A stretch of DNA of 32,561 nucleotides from Deltaproteobacteria bacterium RIFOXYD12_FULL_56_24 (lineage in GTDB: Bacteria; Desulfobacterota; Desulfobulbia; Desulfobulbales; Desulfurivibrionaceae), in assembly GCA_001799285.1 (NCBI GenBank), contig MGTD01000060.1, positions 1 through 32,561 of the forward strand. Reading direction: 5' to 3'. A program made the position numbers and the translations under genes. The notes beneath the pieces are model-generated. The model ran no database searches. It was not told the DNA's origin and worked only from the letters and a program-made list of their open reading frames with translations. Positions 8,281 to 15,205 of the stretch are shown piece by piece (the stretch's first letter is position 1; the number at the start of each line of letters is the position of its first letter).

Positions 8281-9458
8281 AGAGCATCAGTATTATTCCC
8301 AGAAAAAATCTTGGCCGGATCATCCGCAAGGCTATTCAGGACCCGATCTTTGCCTATAATTCGTTTCGCCGCCGTTTTCTTTCCTTCCTCACTTATAAAT
8401 TTGCCGACGGTTACAGCGCTTTTCCGGAAACGATCTCTCTTTTTCTTACCCGGCGCTGCAATCTCAAGTGTGGCATGTGCGGCCAGTGGGGGGAGCGGGG
8501 GGTTTTCCGGAACTATTCGCCCGAGGTCCTCAAACAGCAGCTTGAATTGCCAACCATTAAAAAGTTGCTGCGCGAGTGCAAGCCATACCGACCGACGATC
8601 ACTCTTTTTGGTGGCGAACCGATGCTCCATCCAGACTGGCTGGGTATCGTCCGGGCCGCCAAGGAAAACGGCCTGCGCTGCAATATCGTCACCAATGCGG
8701 TTTTGCTGCACCAGCATGTTAATGAGATAGTGGACTCCGGGCTCGACGAAATCATCTTTTCGCTGGACGGACCACGGGAGGTGCATGACAGCAGCAGAGG
8801 AGTACCCGGTACCTTTGATCGAGCCATGGAGGGTTTCGAACGGTTGCGGCAAATAAAAGAGCAGCGGGGTCAGCAAAAACCATTTGTGACCATCAACACG
8901 ACCATTAACCAGTACAACCATCACTGCCTGACCGAAATTGCCGAGATCGCCGAGCGCATCGGCGCCTATCACCTGAATCTCCATCACCTGCTCTTCCTGA
9001 GCCAGGGGACCTGTGAACGGCATGACAAATTTTTCCGGCAGCGCTTCGGTGTGCCTTCTCCCGACTGGTTCGGTTTTGTCCATGATACCCTGCCGGCCCT
9101 GGATCTGGAGGTGCTCTTCCGGGAGATGGACAAGATCCGCCAGCGTCAGAGCGGGGTGTCGGTGAGTTTTTATCCCAACTTTGAGGAGGATGAGATCAGG
9201 AAGTACTATACAGAATGGGAGTTTGAGTCGAAGAGCTATGCTAATCGCTGCTTAAGTCCTTGGATGGTGGCCTATATCTTCCCTGACGGTTCGGTGCGGC
9301 CCTATCATTCCATGAGCTATGAGCCCGGTAATGTGCTGACGGAATCATTCGCCAAGATATGGAACAATCCGCAATATCGTGAGTACCGGCGAGTAGTTAA
9401 GGAGATTGGTAAATTTGAGGTTTGCAGCAAGGGTTGCACAGAGCTTTACCGTTATTGA
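8277..9458 (+). CDS. Radical SAM enzyme with altered SPASM-like C-terminus
   Basis: This 393-aa protein has the radical SAM cluster motif C61-x3-C65-x2-C68 (RRCNLKCGMC), a GGEPMLHPDW block that contacts SAM, and SLDGPREVHDS. The C-terminal part resembles SPASM/twitch proteins (NRCLSPWMVAYIFPDGSVRP, then GNV, then CSKGC), but the usual Cys after PDGxVxP is replaced by Tyr-His (RPYHSM), so an auxiliary cluster may be incomplete or different. Radical SAM proteins in glycan loci may modify sugars or lipids (epimerisation, dehydration, methylation) but the substrate cannot be read from sequence. It overlaps GT9 by ATGA, implying translational coupling, and R3 follows one base after its stop. Confidence 0.85.
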   Translation: MKSISIIPRKNLGRIIRKAIQDPIFAYNSFRRRFLSFLTYKFADGYSAFPETISLFLTRRCNLKCGMCGQWGERGVFRNYSPEVLKQQLELPTIKKLLRECKPYRPTITLFGGEPMLHPDWLGIVRAAKENGLRCNIVTNAVLLHQHVNEIVDSGLDEIIFSLDGPREVHDSSRGVPGTFDRAMEGFERLRQIKEQRGQQKPFVTINTTINQYNHHCLTEIAEIAERIGAYHLNLHHLLFLSQGTCERHDKFFRQRFGVPSPDWFGFVHDTLPALDLEVLFREMDKIRQRQSGVSVSFYPNFEEDEIRKYYTEWEFESKSYANRCLSPWMVAYIFPDGSVRPYHSMSYEPGNVLTESFAKIWNNPQYREYRRVVKEIGKFEVCSKGCTELYRY

Positions 9459-9459
9459 T

Positions 9460-9612
9460 GTAAATGTCCAGCAGCACCGCATCTGCTTTGTCATCGGCCT
9501 GCTCGTGTGCAATAGCACACGTCACAGACCTCTTTCGCGCATCTACGGCACTGCTGAACATTTACATTATGTGGTTTGTCCCTTTAAGTGCGGCATTAAG
9601 TTGGATATTTAT
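9460..9612 (+). repeat. R3 palindromic element, copy 1
   Basis: GTAAATGTCCAGCAG at 9460 pairs with CTGCTGAACATTTAC ending at 9565, a 106-nt hairpin. Inside is a perfect stem CGTGTGC-AATA-GCACACG. A further tail carries a decayed outer tip near 9600-9612. TTATTGAT before the element and TTATTGAA at 9609-9616 look like an 8-bp target duplication (7/8), in which case the element ends at 9608. Removing it would put the radical SAM stop only a few bases before the next ATG, so it has split a tight gene pair. Confidence 0.8.
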
Positions 9613-9618
9613 TGAATT

Positions 9619-10782
9619 ATGATGAATTCACCAAAAATCATCCATATCATTACCAGGCTTGACCGGGGCGGCTCGGCGGACTTGGTTCTTAAGCTGGCGG
9701 CCGCGCAGCGAGAACGGGGGTGCGAGGTTGCGATTATCAGTGGTCGCACCGTCGATCCTGTGGCAGATTGCCAGGAATACCATCGGCAAACCGGAATCAA
9801 GATTGAATTTATTGACTGTCTGCAACGGGAGATTAATCCCTGGCTCGATCTGCAGGCCCTCTGGCGGCTTTTTTGCCTGCTGCGGCAAAGGCGGCCGGAG
9901 ATCGTTCACCTCCATACCGCCAAGGCGGGCTTTATTGGCCGCCTGGCTGCCAGGGCTGCTGGCCTCAAGGGGGTGGTGTACACCACCCATGGGCATATTT
10001 TTCATGGCTACTTCAACCGCTTGAAGACCGCCATCTTTATCCGCATGGAACAGCTGGCCGCAGCCTGCGGTGGCCTGATCACCACCTTGTCGGAAATGGA
10101 AAAACAGGATTTTGTTTGCCGGCGCATCGCTCCGGCCGCCCAGATCATCCCCGTGCCCAACGGTCTGGACCTGGCCCCGTTCAGCGTGGCGCAACGGGGA
10201 AACGTTCGCAGGGAAATCGGGCTGGATGATGAGACGCCGGTGATCGCCTGGGTAGGTCGCTTCGAACCAGTAAAAGGGCCGGAAATATTTCTGCAGGTTT
10301 GCCGGCAACTGCACCGGCAATATGGTAGCAGACTCAAGGCGCTGATGGCAGGAGACGGGGCCCTGAATGAAAAAATCCACCAGGAGCGGGAATTGTTAGG
10401 ACTCAATGATTTTCTGTTGCTACCCGGTTTCAGGCAAGATATAGTTTCTCTTTTTGCAGATATTGATCTGCTGGTAGTGACCTCTATCAATGAGGGATTC
10501 GGCATGGTTATCTTGGAGGCCATGGTGGCCGGTAAACCGGTAGTTGCCCATGACGTCGGCGGAATTGCCGAGCTGGTTGTGGACGGAGAAACCGGATTTC
10601 TTGTTCCAGTCGGGGATGTGGACGCTATCTGCAGCCGACTTAACCTGCTGCTCAATGACCGGGAACTGTATGCGGCCATGAGCCAGGCTGCTCGCCGGCA
10701 GGCTACAGCTTACTCCTTGACCGCGATGGCAGACAGGTTTGAGGCTATTTACCAGCAGGTGCGAATCGCAGCCTGTAAGTAA
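9619..10782 (+). CDS. GT4-family glycosyltransferase
   Basis: This 387-aa GT-B enzyme has HIITRLDRGGSADLVLKLA, the acceptor-side loop, HLHTAKAGFIGRLAARAAG, which is common in WcaL/PglA-like enzymes, VAWVGRFEPVKGPEIF in the donor domain, and the E-x7-E pattern NEGFGMVILEAMVAGKPVV. It likely adds one sugar to the lipid-linked unit. Two ATGs (9619, 9622) are possible; no strong ribosome site is visible because the leader is occupied by repeat R3. Its stop TAA (10780-10782) is formed from the GTAAC tip of the next R3-like element, suggesting that the original C-terminus was replaced or trimmed. Confidence 0.87.
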   Translation: MMNSPKIIHIITRLDRGGSADLVLKLAAAQRERGCEVAIISGRTVDPVADCQEYHRQTGIKIEFIDCLQREINPWLDLQALWRLFCLLRQRRPEIVHLHTAKAGFIGRLAARAAGLKGVVYTTHGHIFHGYFNRLKTAIFIRMEQLAAACGGLITTLSEMEKQDFVCRRIAPAAQIIPVPNGLDLAPFSVAQRGNVRREIGLDDETPVIAWVGRFEPVKGPEIFLQVCRQLHRQYGSRLKALMAGDGALNEKIHQERELLGLNDFLLLPGFRQDIVSLFADIDLLVVTSINEGFGMVILEAMVAGKPVVAHDVGGIAELVVDGETGFLVPVGDVDAICSRLNLLLNDRELYAAMSQAARRQATAYSLTAMADRFEAIYQQVRIAACK

Positions 10783-10984
10783 CTATCCAGCAGCACCGCA
10801 TCTGCGTTGTTGCACCCAGAGGGTATAAGTTTGTTGAAATTGCCAAAAGACGCAATTACAACAGGGCATGTGCGTATCTATGGTGATCTCTTTCCTGGCC
10901 ATTACGGTTTGGGGTTATTGCAAAACCAACAAAGTCCGTTTGAGCAGACAAGCTGCTCAACTCAGCAATAAACCTGGAGTTAAA
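10779..10984 (+). repeat. Composite of R3 and split R2 fragments
   Basis: The first 33 nt copy the left end of R3 (GTAACTATCCAGCAGCACCG). Then one half of R2 appears (GCACCCAGAGGGTATAAGTT, 10812-10831), about 100 nt of other sequence containing an R3-like GGTTTGGGG block, and the hairpin half of R2 (TTGAGCAG, CTGCTCAA around loop, to about 10965). GTTTG occurs at both edges of the interrupting segment (10829-10833, 10938-10942), as if something inserted into R2. The region has no gene; it ends at the ribosome site of the deacetylase. Confidence 0.55.
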
Positions 10985-10985
10985 G

Positions 10986-11609
10986 ATGAGAGAAATTCAA
11001 AAAGCGCTGGCAATAGGTAGTCATCCCGATGATATTGAGATCGGGTGCGGCGGCACTATCGCCAAGTGGGTTAAGGAATACGGGGTGGAGTTCTATACGA
11101 TGACCATGACCTCAGGTGAATCAGGCGGTATCCCCGAGGTCAGAATGAAGGAGCAGGAGGCAGCAGGTAGGTTGCTTGGGGTATATAAGCATTTCTGGGG
11201 CGACTATAAAGATACCAAGCTTCCCTTAAACAATGACCTGATTGCCGACATCGAAGGTGTGATCAACGAAATCAAGCCGGAGGTGGTGCTGGTTCATTAT
11301 CATCAGGATACCCATCAGGATCATCGCTCTGTGGCCACCGCAACGATCACCGCTTCCCGCTATACCTCCAACGTGCTTTTTTATGAGGGGCCTAGTACCT
11401 ACGGCTTTGCCCCAGTTACCTTCGTGGATATCACCGACAGCATCAACCAGAAATACGGCGCTCTCTACGCGCATAATTCGCAGGTGTCAAAAACCAATGT
11501 CAAGAACCTGCTGATCACCCAGATTGCGGAGGCCACCGCTATCTTCCGGGGCGTTGAATGTCGAGCGAAATATGCCGAGGGTTTCATGCCCTTTCGTTTT
11601 TTTCTGTAA
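10986..11609 (+). CDS. PIG-L/LmbE-family deacetylase
   Basis: This 207-aa protein has the zinc motif HPDDIEIGCGG at residues 14-24 and the second histidine region HYHQDTHQDHRSV, both diagnostic of PIG-L/LmbE N-acetylglucosaminyl deacetylases. The length is typical of single-domain members. ATG 10986 has GGAG eight bases upstream. In this setting it most likely removes an N-acetyl group from a sugar (free, nucleotide- or lipid-linked) of the polymer. Next to the aminotransferases this suggests an amino sugar carrying a free or alternative N-acyl group, which the FemAB/GNAT proteins could then fill; that link is inference. Confidence 0.88.
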   Translation: MREIQKALAIGSHPDDIEIGCGGTIAKWVKEYGVEFYTMTMTSGESGGIPEVRMKEQEAAGRLLGVYKHFWGDYKDTKLPLNNDLIADIEGVINEIKPEVVLVHYHQDTHQDHRSVATATITASRYTSNVLFYEGPSTYGFAPVTFVDITDSINQKYGALYAHNSQVSKTNVKNLLITQIAEATAIFRGVECRAKYAEGFMPFRFFL

Positions 11610-11616
11610 TCGGTTA

Positions 11617-11790
11617 GTACCTTGTAGCTCTTAATATTTCCGATAAACTCCCCTCCCCTTGCGGGAGGGGCTGGGGGTGAGGGTCGCGGCAACAGCTGAT
11701 ATAATTGCAACTTCCCTCCCTCTCTCTTCCTCCCCCACCGCAAGGGGGGGAGGGAATTAATTTGATGTTGATTGAAAAGTTGCAAAGTAC
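11617..11790. repeat. R4 G/C-rich palindromic repeat, copy 1
   Basis: The element is bounded by inverted ends GTACCTTGTAGCTCTTAATA and the reverse complement of a TTGAAAAGTTGCAAAGTAC block. Inside are arms CTCCCCTCCCCTTGCGGGAG and CACCGCAAGGGGGGGAGGG. Similar CCCTCTCCCGCAAGGGAGAGGG-type intergenic repeats are widespread in proteobacteria. It begins eight bases after the deacetylase stop and fills most of the gap to the WecA-like gene. Confidence 0.75.
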
Positions 11791-11840
11791 TACGTAGAGG
11801 TGAAAATCGAGAGGTAGCGGGAAGGGAGGGGGTGGGATTG

Positions 11841-12992
11841 ATGCTGGTGAAAATTATTGTGCCTCTTCTAATGATAGCCATCTTGGGGATTGGCCGGGAA
11901 TTTTTCTGGACCTCAGGGCCAGCCTGGCTGTTTTATTTTCTGTTGGCCGCCTCGATCACCATGGCCCTGTTGCCCCTGATCATCAAGTTAGCCTTTCATT
12001 TCAAGATTCTTGATCAGAGTGATCACGACCACCAACGCAAGGTGCATCGTGACCCCACCCCTAAAATTGGCGGCATCGCAGTGGTCTGTGGCTTCCTGCC
12101 CGCTCTGTTGCTGGCGGGTACGCAGTCGCCAGAGCTGGCCGCCATTATTGTCGGGTCGTTTTTGATCTTCTTGGTCGGAGTTCTGGATGACATCTTCTGC
12201 CTCTCTACCAAACTGAGATTTCTGGCGCAATTGACTGCCGCCCTGCTGGTGATCTGGTTCGGGGTACGCCTCAGCCTCTTGCCCGAGACCAATTTCTGGG
12301 CGCGCAACTTGAATGTTTTCCTGACCCTGTTGTGGATCATCGGGATTACCAACGCCTTCAATTTTCTTGACGGTATCAACGGCGAAGCCTCCGGGCTGGC
12401 CGTTATCATCGGCACGGTCCTGGCCATCTTCGCTTTTGCCCACAGCACCACCTTGCGAGGGGAGGTCATTGTCATTGCCGTCGGCGCTACTGCCGGTTTT
12501 ATGCCCTATAACCTGAAACGCAGGGCCGAGATTTTTCTTGGCGATGGGGGAAGCGGCTTCCTCGGGTTTTTCCTGGCGGTGATGGCGTTGTACATTAACT
12601 GGGGGGATCAGCCGGGCCTGGTCAATCTGTTCATGCCGGTTGCCATTTTCTCTTTGGGCATTTACGACATGTGCATGACCACTGTTACCCGGATTCACTC
12701 CGGGAAGGTAAGAAATTTCACCGATTGGTTAGTCTACACCGGCAAGGACCATCTCCACCACCGGCTAACGGGTGTTCTCGGCGGCAGCCGACTGGCGGCA
12801 GTATTTTTTATCTATGCCGTTGCCGTTGCCAATGCTGTTTTTCCGGTGCTCTACATCGTTTATCGGGGAACTTCGGACTGGTTCATTTACGCTGCCTTTG
12901 CGCAAACATTACTGATCTATGCCATGATCACGATCATGCTTTTCAGCTATCGTTACGAGCGGAGGAAGACGCCGAGGGTTGTCCTATCCTGA
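11841..12992 (+). CDS. WecA/MraY-family undecaprenyl-phosphate glycosyl-1-phosphate transferase
   Basis: This multi-pass membrane enzyme (383 aa) has all the family landmarks: HQRKVHRDPTPKIGGIAV, LVGVLDDIFCLSTKLR (the DD motif), NAFNFLDGINGEASG, FLGDGGSGFLG, and the cytoplasmic His motif KDHLHHRL. It transfers a sugar-1-phosphate to undecaprenyl phosphate and so starts repeat-unit assembly. ATG 11841 is preceded by a GGGAGG ribosome site; the open frame continues upstream to a TTG at 11772 but that part lies in repeat R4 and its flank. It is the last plus-strand gene of the group and faces the DegT gene across R5. Donor specificity (GlcNAc, QuiNAc or other) is not resolvable. Confidence 0.9.
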   Translation: MLVKIIVPLLMIAILGIGREFFWTSGPAWLFYFLLAASITMALLPLIIKLAFHFKILDQSDHDHQRKVHRDPTPKIGGIAVVCGFLPALLLAGTQSPELAAIIVGSFLIFLVGVLDDIFCLSTKLRFLAQLTAALLVIWFGVRLSLLPETNFWARNLNVFLTLLWIIGITNAFNFLDGINGEASGLAVIIGTVLAIFAFAHSTTLRGEVIVIAVGATAGFMPYNLKRRAEIFLGDGGSGFLGFFLAVMALYINWGDQPGLVNLFMPVAIFSLGIYDMCMTTVTRIHSGKVRNFTDWLVYTGKDHLHHRLTGVLGGSRLAAVFFIYAVAVANAVFPVLYIVYRGTSDWFIYAAFAQTLLIYAMITIMLFSYRYERRKTPRVVLS

Positions 12993-13003
12993 AAATTGAT
13001 GAC

Positions 13004-13122
13004 CTCGTAACAACTCATTTTTTAACGCAGAGGCGCAAAGTCGCAAAATTTCAATCCTTTTATTTCAACATGTTGCTTTTGCGTCTCTGCGTCTTGGCGT
13101 TACGTTTTTTAGTTGTTACGAG
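13004..13122. repeat. R5 long inverted repeat between convergent genes, possible bidirectional terminator
   Basis: Perfect 12-bp inverted tips CTCGTAACAACT (13004) and AGTTGTTACGAG (to 13122) enclose AACGCAGAGGCGCAAAG and TTTGCGTCTCTGCGTC arms. The similarity of the flanks extends a few bases further (GATG). The CGCAGAGGCGCAAAG-type repeat is common between genes in many bacteria. Its position exactly between convergent stops (12992 and 13133) and the T-runs beside the stem suit transcription termination on both strands. Confidence 0.7.
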
Positions 13123-13132
13123 TCCATCAAAA

Positions 13133-14365
13133 TCAAGTATCCGAAATTTTTTGGTAATAATCCCGAATTGCCGCGATTACCCGGTCAACCTCCGCATCCT
13201 GCAGCAGGGGATAGATCGGCAGGGATAGGCTTTCATGCCATAGTTGCAGAGAAACAGAACAAGCATTAGGTAAGCGGTCACAGGGCACCACATCTTGCGG
13301 CGATCGGTTCGGCTCACGTGCAAAAGTACGCATCGCCGTCCCGCTTGCCGCAACCTGCGGCACCCTGTGGCCGCTTATTCCGTGGTTATTTAACCCTTGT
13401 GGGCTTGCCCCGTGATCGGTTACAGCATTAGTTCCGGTTAGCAGTTGAAAGGGCTTGAAGACTGGCCGGGCGGCGCTTATTTTGTGGTTGCGCAGGTGGT
13501 TAAGCAGGGTTTCTGGGTTGGCAAGCTGGACCACGTAACGAAAATAAATTGGTTGCTGGTCTGGCTGCGCGCCTGGCAATCGCAGGGGCAGGTCTTTGAG
13601 TCCGGCATTATAGCGATGGGCGATCTCCCGGCGCCGGTGGATGAAATCCGGTAGACGGGTGAGCTGGACCAGACCCATGGCGGCCTGGAAATCAGTCATC
13701 TTGTAATTGTAGCGAGGGAGATAATCGTCCCGGTTATCATAGTCGCAGAGATCGGCGACCGCGTTTGTCAGTTCCTGGCAATTGCTCGCCACCATCCCCC
13801 CTTCGCCGCAGGTCATCACCTTGGTGGCGTAAAATGAGAAGATGCTCAGATCTCCCAGCGTACCGACCTTGGAGCCGGCAAGCTCCGCCCCGACTGACTG
13901 GGCGCAATCCTCGATAACCGGAATCTCGCGTTCCTTGAATAGTGTTATTCCGGCACAAGGGTTGCCGAACATGTGGGGCACGATGACCGCGCGGGTCTTT
14001 GGGGTAATCAGCCGCAGAGCGGCCTGACAGTCAAGATTCCCGTCGGCTGCGCCGACATCAGCGATAACCGGGGTGGCGCCGGTGTAATGCACCGCGTTGA
14101 GCAGGGCCGTGCAGACATAATCCGGTACAATTACCTCATCGCCTGGCCTTGTTCCCAGGGCCAGCAGCGCCAGATGCAGGGCCGAGGTGCCGGAATTTAC
14201 CGCCACCGCCTGTTGCAAGCCGAGAAAATCGGCGAAACGTTTTTCAAATTTACCCACCATCGCGCCCTGAGCGATCTGGCCGGACAGGATAGTCTCGGCG
14301 GCAGCCTTGGCCTCCTCAGCGCCCAGAGTGGGTCGTGAATGGGGGATGGGGTCAATATTCTTCAA
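13133..14365 (-). CDS. DegT/DnrJ/EryC1 aminotransferase carrying an in-frame R1 insertion
   Basis: This is a fold-type I PLP enzyme of the sugar aminotransferase (DegT/ArnB/WecE) family: AVNSGTSALHLALLAL, VIEDCAQSVGA with the PLP-contacting Asp, FSFYATKVMTCGEGGMV with Schiff-base Lys182, and YNYKMTDFQAAMGL. It transfers an amino group, usually from glutamate, to a keto-sugar nucleotide. The start TTG 14365 overlaps the end of the WbqC gene by 14 nt. Residues about 314-367 (TDHGASPQGLNNHGISGHRV and onward) do not belong to the family: they are encoded by repeat R1 plus its target duplication, after which the normal C-terminus (WHESLSLPIYPLLQDAEVDR) resumes in frame. Without the insert the protein would be 356 aa. 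Whether the 54 extra residues allow folding is unknown. Confidence 0.88.
   Translation of the reverse strand: MKNIDPIPHSRPTLGAEEAKAAAETILSGQIAQGAMVGKFEKRFADFLGLQQAVAVNSGTSALHLALLALGTRPGDEVIVPDYVCTALLNAVHYTGATPVIADVGAADGNLDCQAALRLITPKTRAVIVPHMFGNPCAGITLFKEREIPVIEDCAQSVGAELAGSKVGTLGDLSIFSFYATKVMTCGEGGMVASNCQELTNAVADLCDYDNRDDYLPRYNYKMTDFQAAMGLVQLTRLPDFIHRRREIAHRYNAGLKDLPLRLPGAQPDQQPIYFRYVVQLANPETLLNHLRNHKISAARPVFKPFQLLTGTNAVTDHGASPQGLNNHGISGHRVPQVAASGTAMRTFAREPNRSPQDVVPCDRLPNACSVSLQLWHESLSLPIYPLLQDAEVDRVIAAIRDYYQKISDT
13270..13423 (+). mobile_element. R1 miniature inverted-repeat element (IS66-like ends) inside the DegT gene
   Basis: The 154-nt element runs from GTAAGCGGTCACAGGGC to GCCCCGTGATCGGTTAC, whose ends are imperfect inverted repeats. 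A perfect direct repeat AGCATTAG flanks it (13262-13269 and 13424-13431). Insert plus duplication is 162 nt, 54 codons. Further arms inside are also palindromic, including GGCGAT...ATCGCC. It has no transposase. GTAA tips with 8-bp duplications are the signature of the IS66 family. Confidence 0.88.
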
Positions 14366-15050
14366 GTTCTTGATTCAACTTTCGGATGAGCGTGAAATCG
14401 CCACAGGTGTTAAAGATGTAATCCAAAGCCGACATATAGGGGAGGAAGGGGCCGTTGATCTGGGGATATTCCGGATGAACGAAATGCTGGAAAAGCAGCT
14501 TGAGCCCCGCCGCCTTGAATTTTTCACACTCCATGTAATCCTTGCCCCCGGCCCCGGCCAGATAAGTGTCGGCCTTGAAATGACGGCAGATGTCGAGCAG
14601 CCTGGCGGTTGGTTCCTCGCTGAGCCCGGGGATATCGCTGGCGCGAACAATCTCGGTGTCAATGGCAAAAATTTTTCTGATCAGCTCAATAGTCGCCATG
14701 TTTAGATCGGCCAGGGAGTCGCCGGTGTTGGCGTAAAGCTCTGTAAGGGCTGGTAGATGCTCACGGTAGCAGGGCGCCTTGCCGTAGTAAGTCAGCAGGG
14801 TCTGCAGGTGTTTTCGGCGCCAGTCCTGCTGATTGTTGATCTGCACCCCGGAGATCAGATCGCCAAAGTTGAAGCTGACCGGCACCGACAACCAGATCCA
14901 TTGCTCATGTGTCTTGATCCGGTTGCGGTTCTGGTACTCGTTTTTTTTGAACTGGACATTGTCCAGCAGCACAAAGAGATCGGCTTTGTCCAGCTTGTCA
15001 AAATATCCGAGCCAAGGCATGAATTGGGGTTGATGAATGGCGATTCTCAT
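14352..15050 (-). CDS. wbqC: WbqC-like family protein
   Basis: This 232-aa protein begins MRIAIHQPQFMPWLGYFDKL and continues ADLFVLLDNVQFKKNEYQNR, the defining N-terminal signature of the WbqC family found in O-antigen clusters. The family is repeatedly linked to amino-sugar or glycine-type modification genes but its reaction is unproven. ATG 15050 lies directly beside repeat R4, whose edge supplies AAGGAA a few bases upstream, so the ribosome site is inside the repeat boundary. It overlaps the DegT aminotransferase by 14 nt; the pair may act on the same sugar. Length is close to the family norm. Confidence 0.85.
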   Translation of the reverse strand: MRIAIHQPQFMPWLGYFDKLDKADLFVLLDNVQFKKNEYQNRNRIKTHEQWIWLSVPVSFNFGDLISGVQINNQQDWRRKHLQTLLTYYGKAPCYREHLPALTELYANTGDSLADLNMATIELIRKIFAIDTEIVRASDIPGLSEEPTARLLDICRHFKADTYLAGAGGKDYMECEKFKAAGLKLLFQHFVHPEYPQINGPFLPYMSALDYIFNTCGDFTLIRKLNQELEEY

Positions 15051-15205
15051 AGGGTTCCTTGCAAATTAATTCACTCCCCTTTGCGGGGGAGTGCGAGGGT
15101 GGGGGGAAGTTGCCATTATATCGTCTGTTGCAGCTACCCCCACTCCCAACCCCTCCCGCAATGGGGGGGGAGTTTTTACAAAATATTAAGAGTTACAAGG
15201 TATTA
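15051..15205. repeat. R4 G/C-rich palindromic repeat, copy 2
   Basis: The arms ACTCCCCTTTGCGGGGGAGT and CCCTCCCGCAATGGGGGGGGA lie between a left flank (TTCCTTGCAAATTAATTC) and a right flank AATATTAAGAGTTACAAGG, which matches, inverted, the left end of R4 copy 1. Its right tip contributes TAA, the stop of the minus-strand polymerase gene, and its left edge contributes the likely ribosome site of the WbqC gene. Confidence 0.7.

Noticed and set aside
7821-9083. 420-codon minus-strand open frame opposite the GT9 and radical SAM genes
   Set aside because: It spans two well-supported plus-strand genes and shows no domain; it is a codon-bias shadow.
9460-9612. R3 as an integron attC site
   Set aside because: No RYYYAAC/GTTRRRY core pair is present and no integrase or cassette array is seen; GTAA tips with 8-bp duplications explain it better.
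11772-11840. Upstream TTG start for the WecA-like protein
   Set aside because: The extension lies in repeat R4 and its flank and would add charged residues before the first membrane helix; ATG 11841 has a strong ribosome site.
13270-13423. Recent frameshift or assembly error in the DegT gene
   Set aside because: The extra sequence is flanked by a perfect 8-bp duplication and the same element occurs at four other places, so it is a true insertion.
11617-15205. CRISPR array
   Set aside because: Repeats are few, long, palindromic and irregularly spaced, with no spacer pattern and no cas genes.
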